From Hyphomicrobiales bacterium (lineage in GTDB: Bacteria; Pseudomonadota; Alphaproteobacteria; Rhizobiales; Xanthobacteraceae): a stretch of 64,000 bases of DNA. This document shows, piece after piece, positions 53,121-61,137 of the stretch. The notes beneath the pieces were generated by a model. The model saw nothing but the letters and a program-made list of their open reading frames with translations. It ran no database searches and was not told where the DNA came from. Position 1 is the first letter of the stretch. Each line of letters opens with the position of its first letter. The position numbers and the translations under genes were made by a program. The stretch is taken from assembly GCA_003169835.1 (NCBI GenBank), contig PNAI01000048.1, forward strand, positions 120,524-184,523, in the 5' to 3' direction.

Positions 53121-53435
53121 CTACTTTGGATCCGTTTTTGGGAGAGATTCAGTCTTGGGCGGGACGCCATCGGGTGGCTCTCGAAGGTGAATACGCGGGC
53201 TGGTTCGATTGGCATCCATTACCAACTCACTATTGAGATCGACGGCTTTATCTACCAGCGCGTTACCAATGGTATCTAGCTTGTCGGCATTGTCGCTTTG
53301 TTTATCTGCAATCTCGTGTTGCCTATCTGCAATCTCGTGCTGAGTTTTGGCGACATCAAAGCAATCCTGCGCTTTGTCCATAAGCACAGCGACCGATTTC
53401 TCAGCTAGTTTCTTTTCAAAATGCATTGGCCACAT
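53121..53435 (-). CDS. small hypothetical coiled-coil protein, 104 residues
   Basis: Hydrophilic protein rich in Ala, Asp and Lys, with heptad-like residues 22-60 and a doubled QHEIAD unit (KTQHEIADRQHEIADKQ). The doubling shows in DNA as two near-identical 17-base copies around 53308-53345. Similar short proteins with repeated QHE-x-A units occur in rhizobia as far as I recall. No signal peptide. GGGAAGA lies close before ATG 53435, a weak site. It is isolated between the MITE-like element and the response regulator. Confidence 0.5.
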   Translation of the reverse strand: MWPMHFEKKLAEKSVAVLMDKAQDCFDVAKTQHEIADRQHEIADKQSDNADKLDTIGNALVDKAVDLNSELVMDANRTSPRIHLREPPDGVPPKTESLPKTDPK

Positions 53436-53827
53436 TCTTCCCGGCCTGACGACGTCAGCACCATAAGATTTGGTGGCTCTTTATGCACTTATAAGATGGT
53501 GGCCGCATCAGTGATTTTACTGAGTTTCAAATCCGTCCCACTGCGGACGTGAAGCGTACTCAAGACGAACATCGTCGAAACCACGCGACTGACACTAAGC
53601 AGGCCTGAGGGCGAGGCGACGATAATTGGTGGTCAATATTGCACAGACAAACGCTGGACAATCGTCCATCTTGACCTTTATGCGCAACGATTTTTTCTTT
53701 TCGGCGGCAGAAATCGAGCCAAAACCGCATAGGTCGTATTTGTACGCATAAGTTTTAGATCAATGATTGCCCGTAAACTTCGAGAAGAATTTCACGACAC
53801 GGAATCCAGTGAGGTTAAGGACGCAGC
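53436..53827. other. intergenic region upstream of the response regulator
   Basis: No gene seen. It contains a CTGACG-A-CGTCAG palindrome (53446-53458) and two direct copies of ATAAGAT(TT)GGTGGC at 53463-53477 and 53491-53503, which could be regulatory. The promoter of the response-regulator gene must lie in the 3' half. Confidence 0.4.
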
Positions 53828-54214
53828 ATGAATACACTTCGTGTGCTTTGCATCGACGACGAACCCGACATCTGCGAAGTCGTGGCGATCTCGCTCGGCC
53901 TTGACCCCGAATTTGAGGTGCGCGTTTGCGCTTCTGGCAAAGATGGACTCGCCGCTGTCGCGGAAATTCGGCCCGACCTCATCCTCCTCGACGTCATGAT
54001 GCCGAATATGGATGGACCGATGACGCTCGGATATTTGCGGGAGAATCCACAGACTGGCGACATTCCCGTCGTTTTCATGACCGCCAGTGTGCAAAGGCGC
54101 GAACTGGAGCGCTTTAAGTCGCTGGGGGTGGTGGGCGTCATCGCCAAGCCATTCGATCCGATAACGCTCGCGGCTTTGGTGCGTAGTCACATGCAGCCGG
54201 CCCTTGTAGGATGA
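53828..54214 (+). CDS. single-domain response regulator (receiver only)
   Basis: CheY-like protein of 128 residues. Acidic pocket Asp10-Asp11, phospho-acceptor Asp55 in LILLDVMMPNMDGP, Thr85 in VVFMTASVQ and Lys107 in VIAKPFDP are all present. No output domain follows, so it must act through protein contacts, as in phosphorelays or motility/stress control. No histidine kinase gene is in the window. ATG 53828 has AAGGA eight bases upstream. Confidence 0.93.
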   Translation: MNTLRVLCIDDEPDICEVVAISLGLDPEFEVRVCASGKDGLAAVAEIRPDLILLDVMMPNMDGPMTLGYLRENPQTGDIPVVFMTASVQRRELERFKSLGVVGVIAKPFDPITLAALVRSHMQPALVG

Positions 54215-54245
54215 ACTTGCTTCCGAGCATGTGCATGCGAGAGCG

Positions 54246-54316
54246 CGTAGGGCGGATTAGGCGCACGCCGTAATCCGCCAATTCAGGCGCAATACGCTTC
54301 GCTATTGCGCCCTACG
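54246..54316. repeat. 71-bp palindromic intergenic repeat
   Basis: Outer arms CGTAGGGCG (54246-54254) and CGCCCTACG (54308-54316). Two inner hairpins, GGCGGATTA/TAATCCGCC (54251-54259, 54271-54279) and GGCGCAATA/TATTGCGCC (54286-54294, 54303-54311). It lies between the convergent response-regulator and tRNA genes and may serve as a two-way terminator. Similar repeats are frequent in Bradyrhizobium-like genomes. Confidence 0.75.
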
Positions 54317-54346
54317 GGTGAAAACACTTTCTTCGATGATATTAGG

Positions 54347-54421
54347 TGGCTCCCCGGGCCGGATTCGAACCAGCGACCAACCGGTTAACAGCCGGTTGCT
54401 CTACCGCTGAGCTACCGAGGA
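54347..54421 (-). tRNA. tRNA-Asn (anticodon GTT)
   Basis: On the minus strand the gene begins TCCTCGGTAGCTCAGC, has an anticodon loop CTGTTAA with GTT, the T-loop GGTTCGAATCC, and acceptor strand CCGGGGA followed by G and an encoded CCA. The acceptor stem pairs at seven positions with one G-T. Length is 75 including CCA. All arms can be folded by eye. Confidence 0.97.
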
Positions 54422-54743
54422 ATAGGCCACAACCCGCGACAGGGCGCATATAACAAAGGCTTGAACATTTGCATACAGCGGGATGCGCGGACCCGCGCCG
54501 CAGCCGGTCCATCATGGCGCGATTGTCGGCGATTATGTGACGCACAATTGTGCGCCAGACTGCCCAGCGATCGAGCCGAGGAAGCGAACCCGGATTTCTT
54601 GTTTAACTCATATATATATCAATATCTTGCCTGTGCAGGCGGGTGGCATGTTCCTTGCGACTGTAAACCCTGAAAGCCAGGGCCGCGGTGGGGCGAATTG
54701 AACGCTCGCATGCGGCGCCAGCCCTCGCGGGAGACTTAAGACC
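54422..54743. other. intergenic region between tRNA-Asn and cysG
   Basis: No gene seen. The two flanking genes diverge, so both promoters must lie here. The stretch TATATATATC at about 54610 is the most AT-rich spot. Short frames lack ribosome binding sites. Confidence 0.4.
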
Positions 54744-56204
54744 ATGCGCACATTCCCCATCTTTCTTGGCCTCGACGGCAGTCGCGTCGTCGTGGTTGGC
54801 GGTGGCGAGCAGGCCGCGCAGAAAGTGCGGCTGCTGCTCAAGACGCCGGCGCGCATCGATGTCATCAATGAGACGTTGTGCGATGAGCTGAGCGAACTTG
54901 CGAAATGCGGCCGCATCGGTTGGCGGCGCGTGTTTGCGCCTGGCACGCTCGACGGCTGCCGTCTCGTCTACGCGGCGGCTGATGCGGAGACCAATGCGCG
55001 GGTCGCGCATGCGGCGAACGAGCGTAATATTCCGATCAATGTCGTCGACGATCCTGCACTGTGCACGTTCCAGATGCCGGCCATTGTCGATCGCGCGCCG
55101 GTGGTTGTCGCGATCGGCACCGAGGGCACGGCGCCCGTCCTCGCGCGTCAGATCAGGGCGCATCTGGAAAGCTGGCTGCCGCCGCGGCTTGGGCCACTTG
55201 CCGCGCTTGCCGGCGCATTGCGCAAGCACGTCAATGGCCGGCTTCGAGCCGACGCGCGCTCGCGGCGGCGATTTTGGGAGCTTTTTTTCAGCGGCAAGAC
55301 ACGCGCGTTGATGCTGGACGGCAACGAAGCCGGCGCGCGTGCCGAGGCGGAGTCTTTGCTGTCCGACGGCGAGTTCAACGCTCCCTCGCGCGGGCGCGTT
55401 TCGCTGGTCGGCGCGGGTCCCGGCACTGCCGATCTGATGACGCTGCGCGCGCTACGGCGTCTGCAGGAGGCCGACGTCATCGTGCACGATCGGCTGATCG
55501 ATCCGTCCGTTCTCGACTGCGCGCGCCGCGATGCGCGCCGTATCGATGTCGGCAAGACGCCCGGGCAAGTTTGCATCGCGCAAGCCGGGATCAATGAGAT
55601 TCTCATCGCGGAAGCCAAAGCCGGCAACGACGTGGTGCGGCTCAAGGGCGGCGATCCGATGATTTTTGGCCGGATCGGCGAGGAGATGGCGGCGCTGGAT
55701 GCGGCCGGTATCTCCTATGACATCGTGCCGGGTGTCACCTCGGCGACCGCGTGTGCGGCAGAGGCCAACATCGCGCTGACGCATCGCGACGAGGTGCGCT
55801 CGGTCGTTTTCTTGACCGGCCATTCCACGGCCGGCGTCACCGCCTACGATTGGACCGCGCTCGCCAGGCCGGGCACGGTTTTCGCGCTCTACATGGCAGT
55901 GAGTGCCGCGCCGCGCATTCAAGCCAGTCTGCTTGCCGTCGGGGTGCCGGCGGATACGCCGGTTGCGATCGTCGAAAAAGGATGCTCAAGCGCATCGCGG
56001 ACGGTGCATGCGACTTTGGCCGGGCTGGAGCGGTCGATCCACGACAACAAGATCAGCAATCCCGCGTTGCTGTTCGTGCGGTATGCCATGAAGGGAGCGG
56101 ATCAAGTGTCGAGTCGCGAGTCCTTCGAATCCTCGGTTCGCAGGTCAATCGAGTCCGAGCGGAAGAATGCGGCGATGCCGTTCAGCGCCGGTATGCTGGC
56201 GTGA
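54744..56204 (+). CDS. cysG: siroheme synthase (CysG, trifunctional)
   Basis: Enzyme of 486 residues making siroheme from uroporphyrinogen III, needed for sulfite and nitrite reductases. The N-terminal half (1-215) is the precorrin-2 dehydrogenase/ferrochelatase, with VVVVGGGEQAAQKVRLLLK as the NAD site. The C-terminal half (220-460) is the SAM-dependent methyltransferase, with VSLVGAGPGTADLMTLRALR, VRLKGGDPMIFGRIGEE and VPGVTSATACAAE. The order matches CysG. ATG 54744 has GGGAGA upstream. No cysteine-pathway genes are adjacent on the strand. Confidence 0.96.
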   Translation: MRTFPIFLGLDGSRVVVVGGGEQAAQKVRLLLKTPARIDVINETLCDELSELAKCGRIGWRRVFAPGTLDGCRLVYAAADAETNARVAHAANERNIPINVVDDPALCTFQMPAIVDRAPVVVAIGTEGTAPVLARQIRAHLESWLPPRLGPLAALAGALRKHVNGRLRADARSRRRFWELFFSGKTRALMLDGNEAGARAEAESLLSDGEFNAPSRGRVSLVGAGPGTADLMTLRALRRLQEADVIVHDRLIDPSVLDCARRDARRIDVGKTPGQVCIAQAGINEILIAEAKAGNDVVRLKGGDPMIFGRIGEEMAALDAAGISYDIVPGVTSATACAAEANIALTHRDEVRSVVFLTGHSTAGVTAYDWTALARPGTVFALYMAVSAAPRIQASLLAVGVPADTPVAIVEKGCSSASRTVHATLAGLERSIHDNKISNPALLFVRYAMKGADQVSSRESFESSVRRSIESERKNAAMPFSAGMLA

Positions 56205-56249
56205 GCAACTTTCGGCGGGGCGATTTAAGTTCGCGCTTGGTGGTTTGTC

Positions 56250-56987
56250 CTAGCGGCGACGCGGCTGGATGATCTGGCCGTTGCAAACGCCGGGGTGCAA
56301 GATAAGCGCTCCCTCCAGGATGGCCGAACATCTGTTGGCATAAAGCCGTTCCCGGCCTTCGTCGTCTTTGCCGCAAACCAAATCGATCCTTCCCGAGCAG
56401 GTCGTCGGGCAAACCGAAGCCATATCGACGACGCCTCTATATTGTTTGTGCTCAAAATAATGTCCGTGAATTCTATTTCTGCCCTCGGAATAAGGTGTCA
56501 GCACCGTCCCCCTGCCGATTTCGCGCGCGGCGCAGTCATTGAAATACGCCTTGTTGCGGAAAACCAAAGTCCGCGGCTCCTTCTCCATTATTTCTTCCGC
56601 GACTCTGCGATCAATGGGTTCATCCGGCCTATTCGCGCGCACGATGACGCGTGCGCAAACCGGTTCATAGATCGCGGGGCATGATGGGGCTGGCGGCAGG
56701 GTCTCGCATTCGCGCTGATTGCCAATGACGATGGCGCCGTCTTGCTCGGCAAAACACGAGTTGGAATATCTGGCGACAATGTTGGAACGCGTTCTGGCGC
56801 AGACCGGAATCCATTCAGCGCTGCAGTTGAAGGGCCGCGCCTGAGGGCCTCGCGGAGAAAACCGTCCGTCGCGATATTCGCGGCCGTCTCGATATTCACG
56901 GCCATCGGTGCGGTAGTATTCCTGTGCGAACGCTAGCGTGCTTGCCAAACTCAACAAGCAGACTGCACTCAACAACTTTTTCATCAC
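56250..56987 (-). CDS. secreted protein with three Kazal-like domains
   Basis: Protein of 245 residues with signal peptide (MMKKLLSAVCLLSLASTLAFA) and a short tandem EYRDGR pair (31-42). Three units share the pattern C-x-(P/L)VC(A/G)...Y-x-N-x-C-x-A...G-x-C: Cys55/63/78/94, Cys103/111/152 with a long insertion, and Cys197/205/220/235. This matches Kazal-type serine-protease inhibitor units as found in some bacteria. Whether reactive loops are functional is unclear. ATG 56987 follows GGGGGTTATG. It ends 45 bp from cysG and lies after the repeat-protein gene on the same strand. Confidence 0.75.
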   Translation of the reverse strand: MMKKLLSAVCLLSLASTLAFAQEYYRTDGREYRDGREYRDGRFSPRGPQARPFNCSAEWIPVCARTRSNIVARYSNSCFAEQDGAIVIGNQRECETLPPAPSCPAIYEPVCARVIVRANRPDEPIDRRVAEEIMEKEPRTLVFRNKAYFNDCAAREIGRGTVLTPYSEGRNRIHGHYFEHKQYRGVVDMASVCPTTCSGRIDLVCGKDDEGRERLYANRCSAILEGALILHPGVCNGQIIQPRRR

Positions 56988-57048
56988 ATAACCCCCAACG
57001 CCACAGGACCACGTCTACACGCGATCATCCGCCACTACGCGTCCCAAT

Positions 57049-58755
57049 CTAGAACCGCCGCCACGGCTGATCCGAGATTGTCTGCCTTCTCCAAAAGCTT
57101 CCCTCTTCAGGTCGTGAGCGATCCAATTGACCGAAGATACATACTTCCGCGTCGCGATAATCCGACGCGGATCGATAATTCATCTGTATCCTGCGAATGA
57201 TGCGACGCTCGCCGACCAGGTCCAGTGCGCGCGATGGTTCGCCACTGCGGAGAAGAAGGTCGTCATTTCCCCCGGTGGTATATTCTTCAGACGCGCCATT
57301 CTCAAAAATAACCTTGAACGATCGCACCAATACGTCGCCTCTCCGTGCAACGAACCGTATCGCACCGAAGGTGCCTTCTTCACGTCCAACGCGGTACACG
57401 TCAAAATCGGGGCGCGTTTGCGCCAATTGGCAGCCGATCTCTTTCCAGTCGGCCTGGCCCGCCGGGCCCGGACGGTCGTTTGGCCGATTGCCGGACGGAT
57501 TTCGAGGGGGCCGATCGGGTGCCGTTCGTCCGTTGAGGCAGACCGTTGCCGATTCACTGGATCCGTCACGTCTGTCACGCGACTGAAATGCCAATTCGAT
57601 CGTTTCAATGTGATGCGGGTTATCTTCAAAGAAATACGGCGTACTGCCGTCTCTGGAAACCGAGAATGGTTCCGCGTGCCGGCGATCGTGCCTTTGGTTG
57701 GCGAGGACCATGTCCAATTTTTCGACGCGGACGCCGCTCTGGAAGGCCTGCACCTGAACGCCGCTGAAACGACCGCGGTTGCGACCGACGTAGACGGAGA
57801 GCGCCGCACCCGCTGCTCCGACTGATTGGCATTCGAACCGTTCCCAGCCCGCCGGCGGCGGCGGTATATCTGCCATTGGTACAATTGGAGGGACAACCGG
57901 TATCGGCGGACCGCGTAGTCCTTCGACGCAGGCGACAGCCCTTCCTCTGACGCTGGGAACCGAATTGTAAAACAGATCGATCTCGCGGATACGCTGCGGA
58001 CCTTGATCTAAGGTAAAGCGCGGCGATCTGCGATCTCTTTGAATCTCCAGCCCGGGCGGATTTTGCACCAGAATCTGAGATGCACCGCCAAAGAAGCGCA
58101 CTGCGAATGTATTCACTTGAACTGCGTTCTCACGCACATCAATCCGGAGTGCGCGAAATGAGTCTCCCTGGTTTTGGACTCTAATTCGGTCTAAGTCCCG
58201 GCCAAAGTCGACGACTTGGCATCCCAGCTGCACCCAATTCCTGACTTCGGTTCCACCGTCGCGTGCCGCCAAGCCTTCCACACATATTTTTCTGTCCGAA
58301 CTGACAGACTGGGATCCAAATACGATTTCGATGTCGCGTATCTCATGCGAGCGTCCCCGCAGGTCCAGGGGGTCGCTCGATGTGCCGGCGTTAATTGGCG
58401 CGATTGTGGAAACAGGAACAACATCGATGTCGCCATTGGGAAGCGCCACTTTGACTTCCGCGAGGCGAACGTCGCTCCCGAACGCGCTTAGCCGGATCGC
58501 GCTGAAGCGTCTATTGTCGACGTCTACGCGAAACCGTTTTACCTCGGCCTGATCGTTGCCTTGGATTGGCCGACAGCCGAACTGGACCCACCTTGCCGAA
58601 GCTTGTTCTTGTCGGTCGCGTTCCGGCCGTGCTACATCTCGCTCGCGTTGCGGCCGTACTCCATCCCGGTCGCGCAGCACCGGCTGTGCCGCTGCGATAT
58701 TGACCGCAAAACACGCGACCGCCGACGCGATGATGCATGCACGTGCAATTAGCAT
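57049..58755 (-). CDS. secreted protein with four cysteine-bracketed repeats
   Basis: Protein of 568 residues, signal peptide ending ...VNIAAAQ near residue 24, then an Arg-rich linker. Four tandem units of about 100 residues follow, each opening with W-x(4,5)-C and closing with V/I-C near its end. The pairs are Cys61-158, 179-276, 309-406 and 442-539, each 97 residues apart, suggesting one disulfide per unit. Between them come F-x-A/G-(I/V)-x-(V/I) and a late R-x-I strand. The fold is likely all-beta; I do not recognise a named family with certainty. ATG 58755 has GGGAG six bases upstream. Confidence 0.8.
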   Translation of the reverse strand: MLIARACIIASAVACFAVNIAAAQPVLRDRDGVRPQRERDVARPERDRQEQASARWVQFGCRPIQGNDQAEVKRFRVDVDNRRFSAIRLSAFGSDVRLAEVKVALPNGDIDVVPVSTIAPINAGTSSDPLDLRGRSHEIRDIEIVFGSQSVSSDRKICVEGLAARDGGTEVRNWVQLGCQVVDFGRDLDRIRVQNQGDSFRALRIDVRENAVQVNTFAVRFFGGASQILVQNPPGLEIQRDRRSPRFTLDQGPQRIREIDLFYNSVPSVRGRAVACVEGLRGPPIPVVPPIVPMADIPPPPAGWERFECQSVGAAGAALSVYVGRNRGRFSGVQVQAFQSGVRVEKLDMVLANQRHDRRHAEPFSVSRDGSTPYFFEDNPHHIETIELAFQSRDRRDGSSESATVCLNGRTAPDRPPRNPSGNRPNDRPGPAGQADWKEIGCQLAQTRPDFDVYRVGREEGTFGAIRFVARRGDVLVRSFKVIFENGASEEYTTGGNDDLLLRSGEPSRALDLVGERRIIRRIQMNYRSASDYRDAEVCIFGQLDRSRPEEGSFWRRQTISDQPWRRF

Positions 58756-58865
58756 CGTCTTCTCCCGCAACAAGATGAGAATTCCCCGCCAGCGAAGGTA
58801 GTATATTCATGGGTTTCCGGGCAACCCAGCTTTCGTCTCAAGCTGTGGGGTCTAATGGTGGGATC

Positions 58866-58885
58866 ATGTTGCTAAACAGCAACAT
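58866..58885. promoter_or_regulatory. palindrome upstream of the repeat-protein gene
   Basis: ATGTTGCT-AAAC-AGCAACAT is a perfect 8-bp inverted repeat with a four-base loop, about 110 bp before ATG 58755. It could be an operator; no regulator is identifiable. Confidence 0.4.
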
Positions 58886-59165
58886 ACAGATGAATAGGTC
58901 TATGTGTGCAAGGACAAGGGCGACGCATCAAGAATGTGGCGGAGCTTGCGGCGTTTGAGCAGGCTGTGGAATTCGGCAGACGTGATCGCGGGGCTTAAAG
59001 AGATCGCTGCAAAGCTTTGTCAGACCCGAAAACTTGGTTGCGCTGCATTGCAGCGGGTGCCAGCCAAAGTGGAACCGGTTTGAACGCTCGTTTGGCGCGC
59101 GTTGGCGAAATGATGCGCGCAGTGCTCTTAACTGCTGGTGTTAAATTTCAAAGATCGAGCGTGCG

Positions 59166-59201
59166 CACAACGGCAATCGATTGCTATCGATTGCCGTTGT
59201 G
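59166..59201. terminator. strong 16-bp perfect hairpin
   Basis: A 16-bp perfect stem (59166-59181 with 59186-59201, starting CACAACGGCAATCGAT) and a four-base loop. It lies 47 bp after the stop of the outer-membrane gene on the minus strand. There is no T-run, so it may be a stabilising or Rho-assisted terminator structure. Confidence 0.55.
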
Positions 59202-59248
59202 GTGCTTAACGTCGCAGTCAATGATCGTTGCGGCGAGGCTTCGGCCGA

Positions 59249-59902
59249 TCAGAACCGATAATTTATGCCAGCGCGCAAGATGTTCGTGTGGAAGCTGGCA
59301 TCGGAGCCGAGGACGGATCCGCCGCGGCCGAGATCGACATAGAGATATTCGACTTTGGCGGTCACTGGTCCAGAGATCGCCGCTTCGATCCCGCCGCCAA
59401 GCGTCCAGCCGGCCTTCGTGCTGCTCGCACTGCCGACTCCCGCAACTGATGTCCTGATGTCGCCGACTGCAAGACCGCCCGTGACATAGGGCATGACCCG
59501 ATCCATGGCGTAGCCGAGTCGTCCGCGCGCCGTACCGAGCCAGCTGTTGCGGGCTTCGCAAGAGGTCAAGGCGCAGGCTCCGCTGCCGCGAAGATTTGTC
59601 CAGTCGATGTCGCCTTCGAGACCGTACACCATCTGGCCGGCTTGCCAGTTGTAGCCCAGCGTGCCGCCGATCAGGCCGCCGGAGGTACGAATCGAATTGC
59701 TGGAAAATGGTGCGGAGAAATTGGAGTTGCCCCATCCGCCGCCGCCGTTGAGACCGATATAAGCGCCGGTCCAGTTGTAAGCGACGTACAGCGGTTCCCG
59801 GGGTGCCTGCCTCGCGCGCGGCGCAATGTCAGCGGCCAGTGCCGCCGAAATTCCAATGGCCGTCATGAGTACGCAACCGGTAGCAAAAACGAACTTCCGC
59901 AT
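59249..59902 (-). CDS. outer-membrane beta-barrel protein (Omp25/31-like)
   Basis: Protein of 217 residues with signal peptide ending ...ISAALAADIAPRA. YNWTGAYIGLNGGGGWGNS is the opening of the Omp25/31 (porin_2/OMP_b-brl) family, and the end RAGINYRF carries the terminal Phe needed for Bam recognition. Middle strands (GLIGGTLGYNWQAGQMVYGL, KVEYLYVDLG) alternate as expected for an eight-stranded barrel. ATG 59902 has GGGAG upstream; the frame opens earlier at 60040 but that leader is not signal-like and overlaps the downstream hairpin of the next gene. Role: envelope structure. Confidence 0.92.
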   Translation of the reverse strand: MRKFVFATGCVLMTAIGISAALAADIAPRARQAPREPLYVAYNWTGAYIGLNGGGGWGNSNFSAPFSSNSIRTSGGLIGGTLGYNWQAGQMVYGLEGDIDWTNLRGSGACALTSCEARNSWLGTARGRLGYAMDRVMPYVTGGLAVGDIRTSVAGVGSASSTKAGWTLGGGIEAAISGPVTAKVEYLYVDLGRGGSVLGSDASFHTNILRAGINYRF

Positions 59903-60040
59903 GATCAATCTCCCATTGCTCTTGTCACATAACCAAAAATGAATAATTCGCCGTGTTCTTGATGCTTCAACTTTTAGGCGCTGGCTTATCGATTCTTGCA
60001 GCTTGTCTTGCAGCTTGATCTGGTTTTGCCGCTTGAACAT

Positions 60041-60078
60041 CAGAATGCGGCGATATTACTTGGCATCGCCGCATTCTG
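60041..60078. terminator. 14-bp perfect hairpin after the DUF1236 gene
   Basis: CAGAATGCGGCGAT (60041-60054) pairs perfectly with 60065-60078, leaving a ten-base loop. It lies 15 bp beyond the stop of the gene at 60093 on the minus strand. No T-run follows, so efficiency is uncertain. Confidence 0.65.
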
Positions 60079-60092
60079 TCGTAATGCGAACG

Positions 60093-60533
60093 CTACTGCT
60101 TGATGACGTCTATGACCTTGTGGGTCGACGGATCGACCAGCACGACTTGGTCATCGATCTTGGCGTAGCGATATTTCTTTGCGTCCGGCACCTGCTTGGA
60201 AAGCGTGCCCGGAAGTGGTCGCAACGCCACCTGTGCCGGCACATTCGCACCGATTGAAGCCTGGAAATTCGCCGGCGCCTTGGCGCCCTTGTTCTTCCCA
60301 ACGCTGTCCCAGATCGCCTGCTTCTGATCCGCGCTCAGGCTGAGTTGAGCTTGGGTCTGCGGCTGCGCCGAGGTTTGTAATTTGGACGGCGCAGCAGGCA
60401 TTTGCGCGGACGGCGGCGGTGGCATGGCGCCCGAATCTCGCTTTGTGTTGGTGCTGGGATTTTGCGCCAGTGCGAATGTGACACTGGCCAGAAGCGCAAG
60501 CGTGACTGCGCCGTAGGTAAACCGCGACTGCAT
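60093..60533 (-). CDS. DUF1236-containing secreted protein
   Basis: Protein of 146 residues with signal peptide MQSRFTYGAVTLALLASVTFALAQ. A Pro/Gln/Ala-rich linker (PPPPSAQMPAAPSKLQTSAQ) follows. The C-terminal YRYAKIDDQVVLVDPSTHKV is the DUF1236 signature, found mostly in rhizobia and of unknown function. ATG 60533 has AAGGAGG five bases upstream; the frame opens 60 codons earlier without a site. It is the upstream neighbour of the beta-barrel gene on the same strand. Confidence 0.88.
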   Translation of the reverse strand: MQSRFTYGAVTLALLASVTFALAQNPSTNTKRDSGAMPPPPSAQMPAAPSKLQTSAQPQTQAQLSLSADQKQAIWDSVGKNKGAKAPANFQASIGANVPAQVALRPLPGTLSKQVPDAKKYRYAKIDDQVVLVDPSTHKVIDVIKQ

Positions 60534-60905
60534 GAAAGCCTCCTTAGGGCTAAACGATGGACACACGGAACAACTCTCCGAGCCCAGTAACGTTTCACAA
60601 TCGTTCGAATATATTTTCAGAGCGCTAAGACTAATTGCTGTGGATGCGTAAGTATCCGCCTCATTGAATGCCGCGCGGCCACAGTGCCGCCTGCTTTGCC
60701 AAAATTTTGCCACGGATGCGCGGCGCGCGCGCAGTTTCGCGGGCCGTTTCTGTCCACGCCGTAATGTATATGAACAAATGCAATCAGCGCGTTTTAGACC
60801 GAGTTCATGCCGGTCTGCGTAGCGTCATCGCACGATCGGTTGAGTGTTCAACCGACAAACCGGAGCGGGTTCGGCAAAACGAACCCTACGGGTGGGATGG
60901 CGGCC
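60534..60905. other. intergenic region, promoter and palindromes
   Basis: No gene seen. It is shared by the divergent DUF1236 gene and the DUF6894 pseudogene. The two hairpins at 60837-60886 lie in its right part. Confidence 0.4.
60837..60886. repeat. two small adjacent hairpins
   Basis: CGGTTGA/TCAACCG (60837-60843, 60848-60854) and GGGTTCG/CGAACCC (60867-60873, 60880-60886). The second resembles part of the intergenic repeats common in Bradyrhizobium-like genomes. They precede the frameshifted gene and could affect its translation. Confidence 0.5.
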
Positions 60906-61137
60906 ATGACACACGTTTATTTCCATTGTTCCAATGCGGCAGGGCTCTACTTCGACAAGCGGGGCGCCGACGTCGAGGATCTTGTCGAGGCGCACCAACG
61001 GGCGGTGCAAGTTGTTCGAGACTACATCAGCAGCCATGGTCCGGATGATTGGCGCGCCTGGATTCTGCATGTGCGCCGAAGATGGCGAAGAGCTCTTCCT
61101 GATGCCCTTCTCATGCATGCTGGGGAGGCCTCATTGA
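60906..61137 (+). pseudogene. DUF6894-like gene with a frameshift
   Basis: The first frame begins MTHVYFHCSN at ATG 60906 and gives a normal DUF6894-like N-terminus (DKRGADVEDLVEAHQRAVQV, DDWRAWILHV). After about 61068 this frame becomes Arg-rich. The +1 frame then continues with EDGEELFLMPFSCMLGRPH and a stop at 61137, the expected family ending. A single extra base near 61071 (in the run after the last Val codon) explains it. It is either a real pseudogene or a sequencing error. An alternative start is ATG 60897. Confidence 0.65.

Larger units (their letters stand above)
58756..59248. other. intergenic region between two minus-strand genes
   Basis: No gene seen. It holds the hairpin at 58866-58885 near the promoter of the repeat-protein gene and the strong palindrome at 59166-59201. 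A short frame around 58905-59000 reads like worn coding sequence but lacks recognisable motifs. Confidence 0.4.

Noticed and set aside
54347-54421. tRNA-associated integration site (att) of an island
   Set aside because: No integrase gene and no repeated 3' tRNA fragment were noticed in the window.
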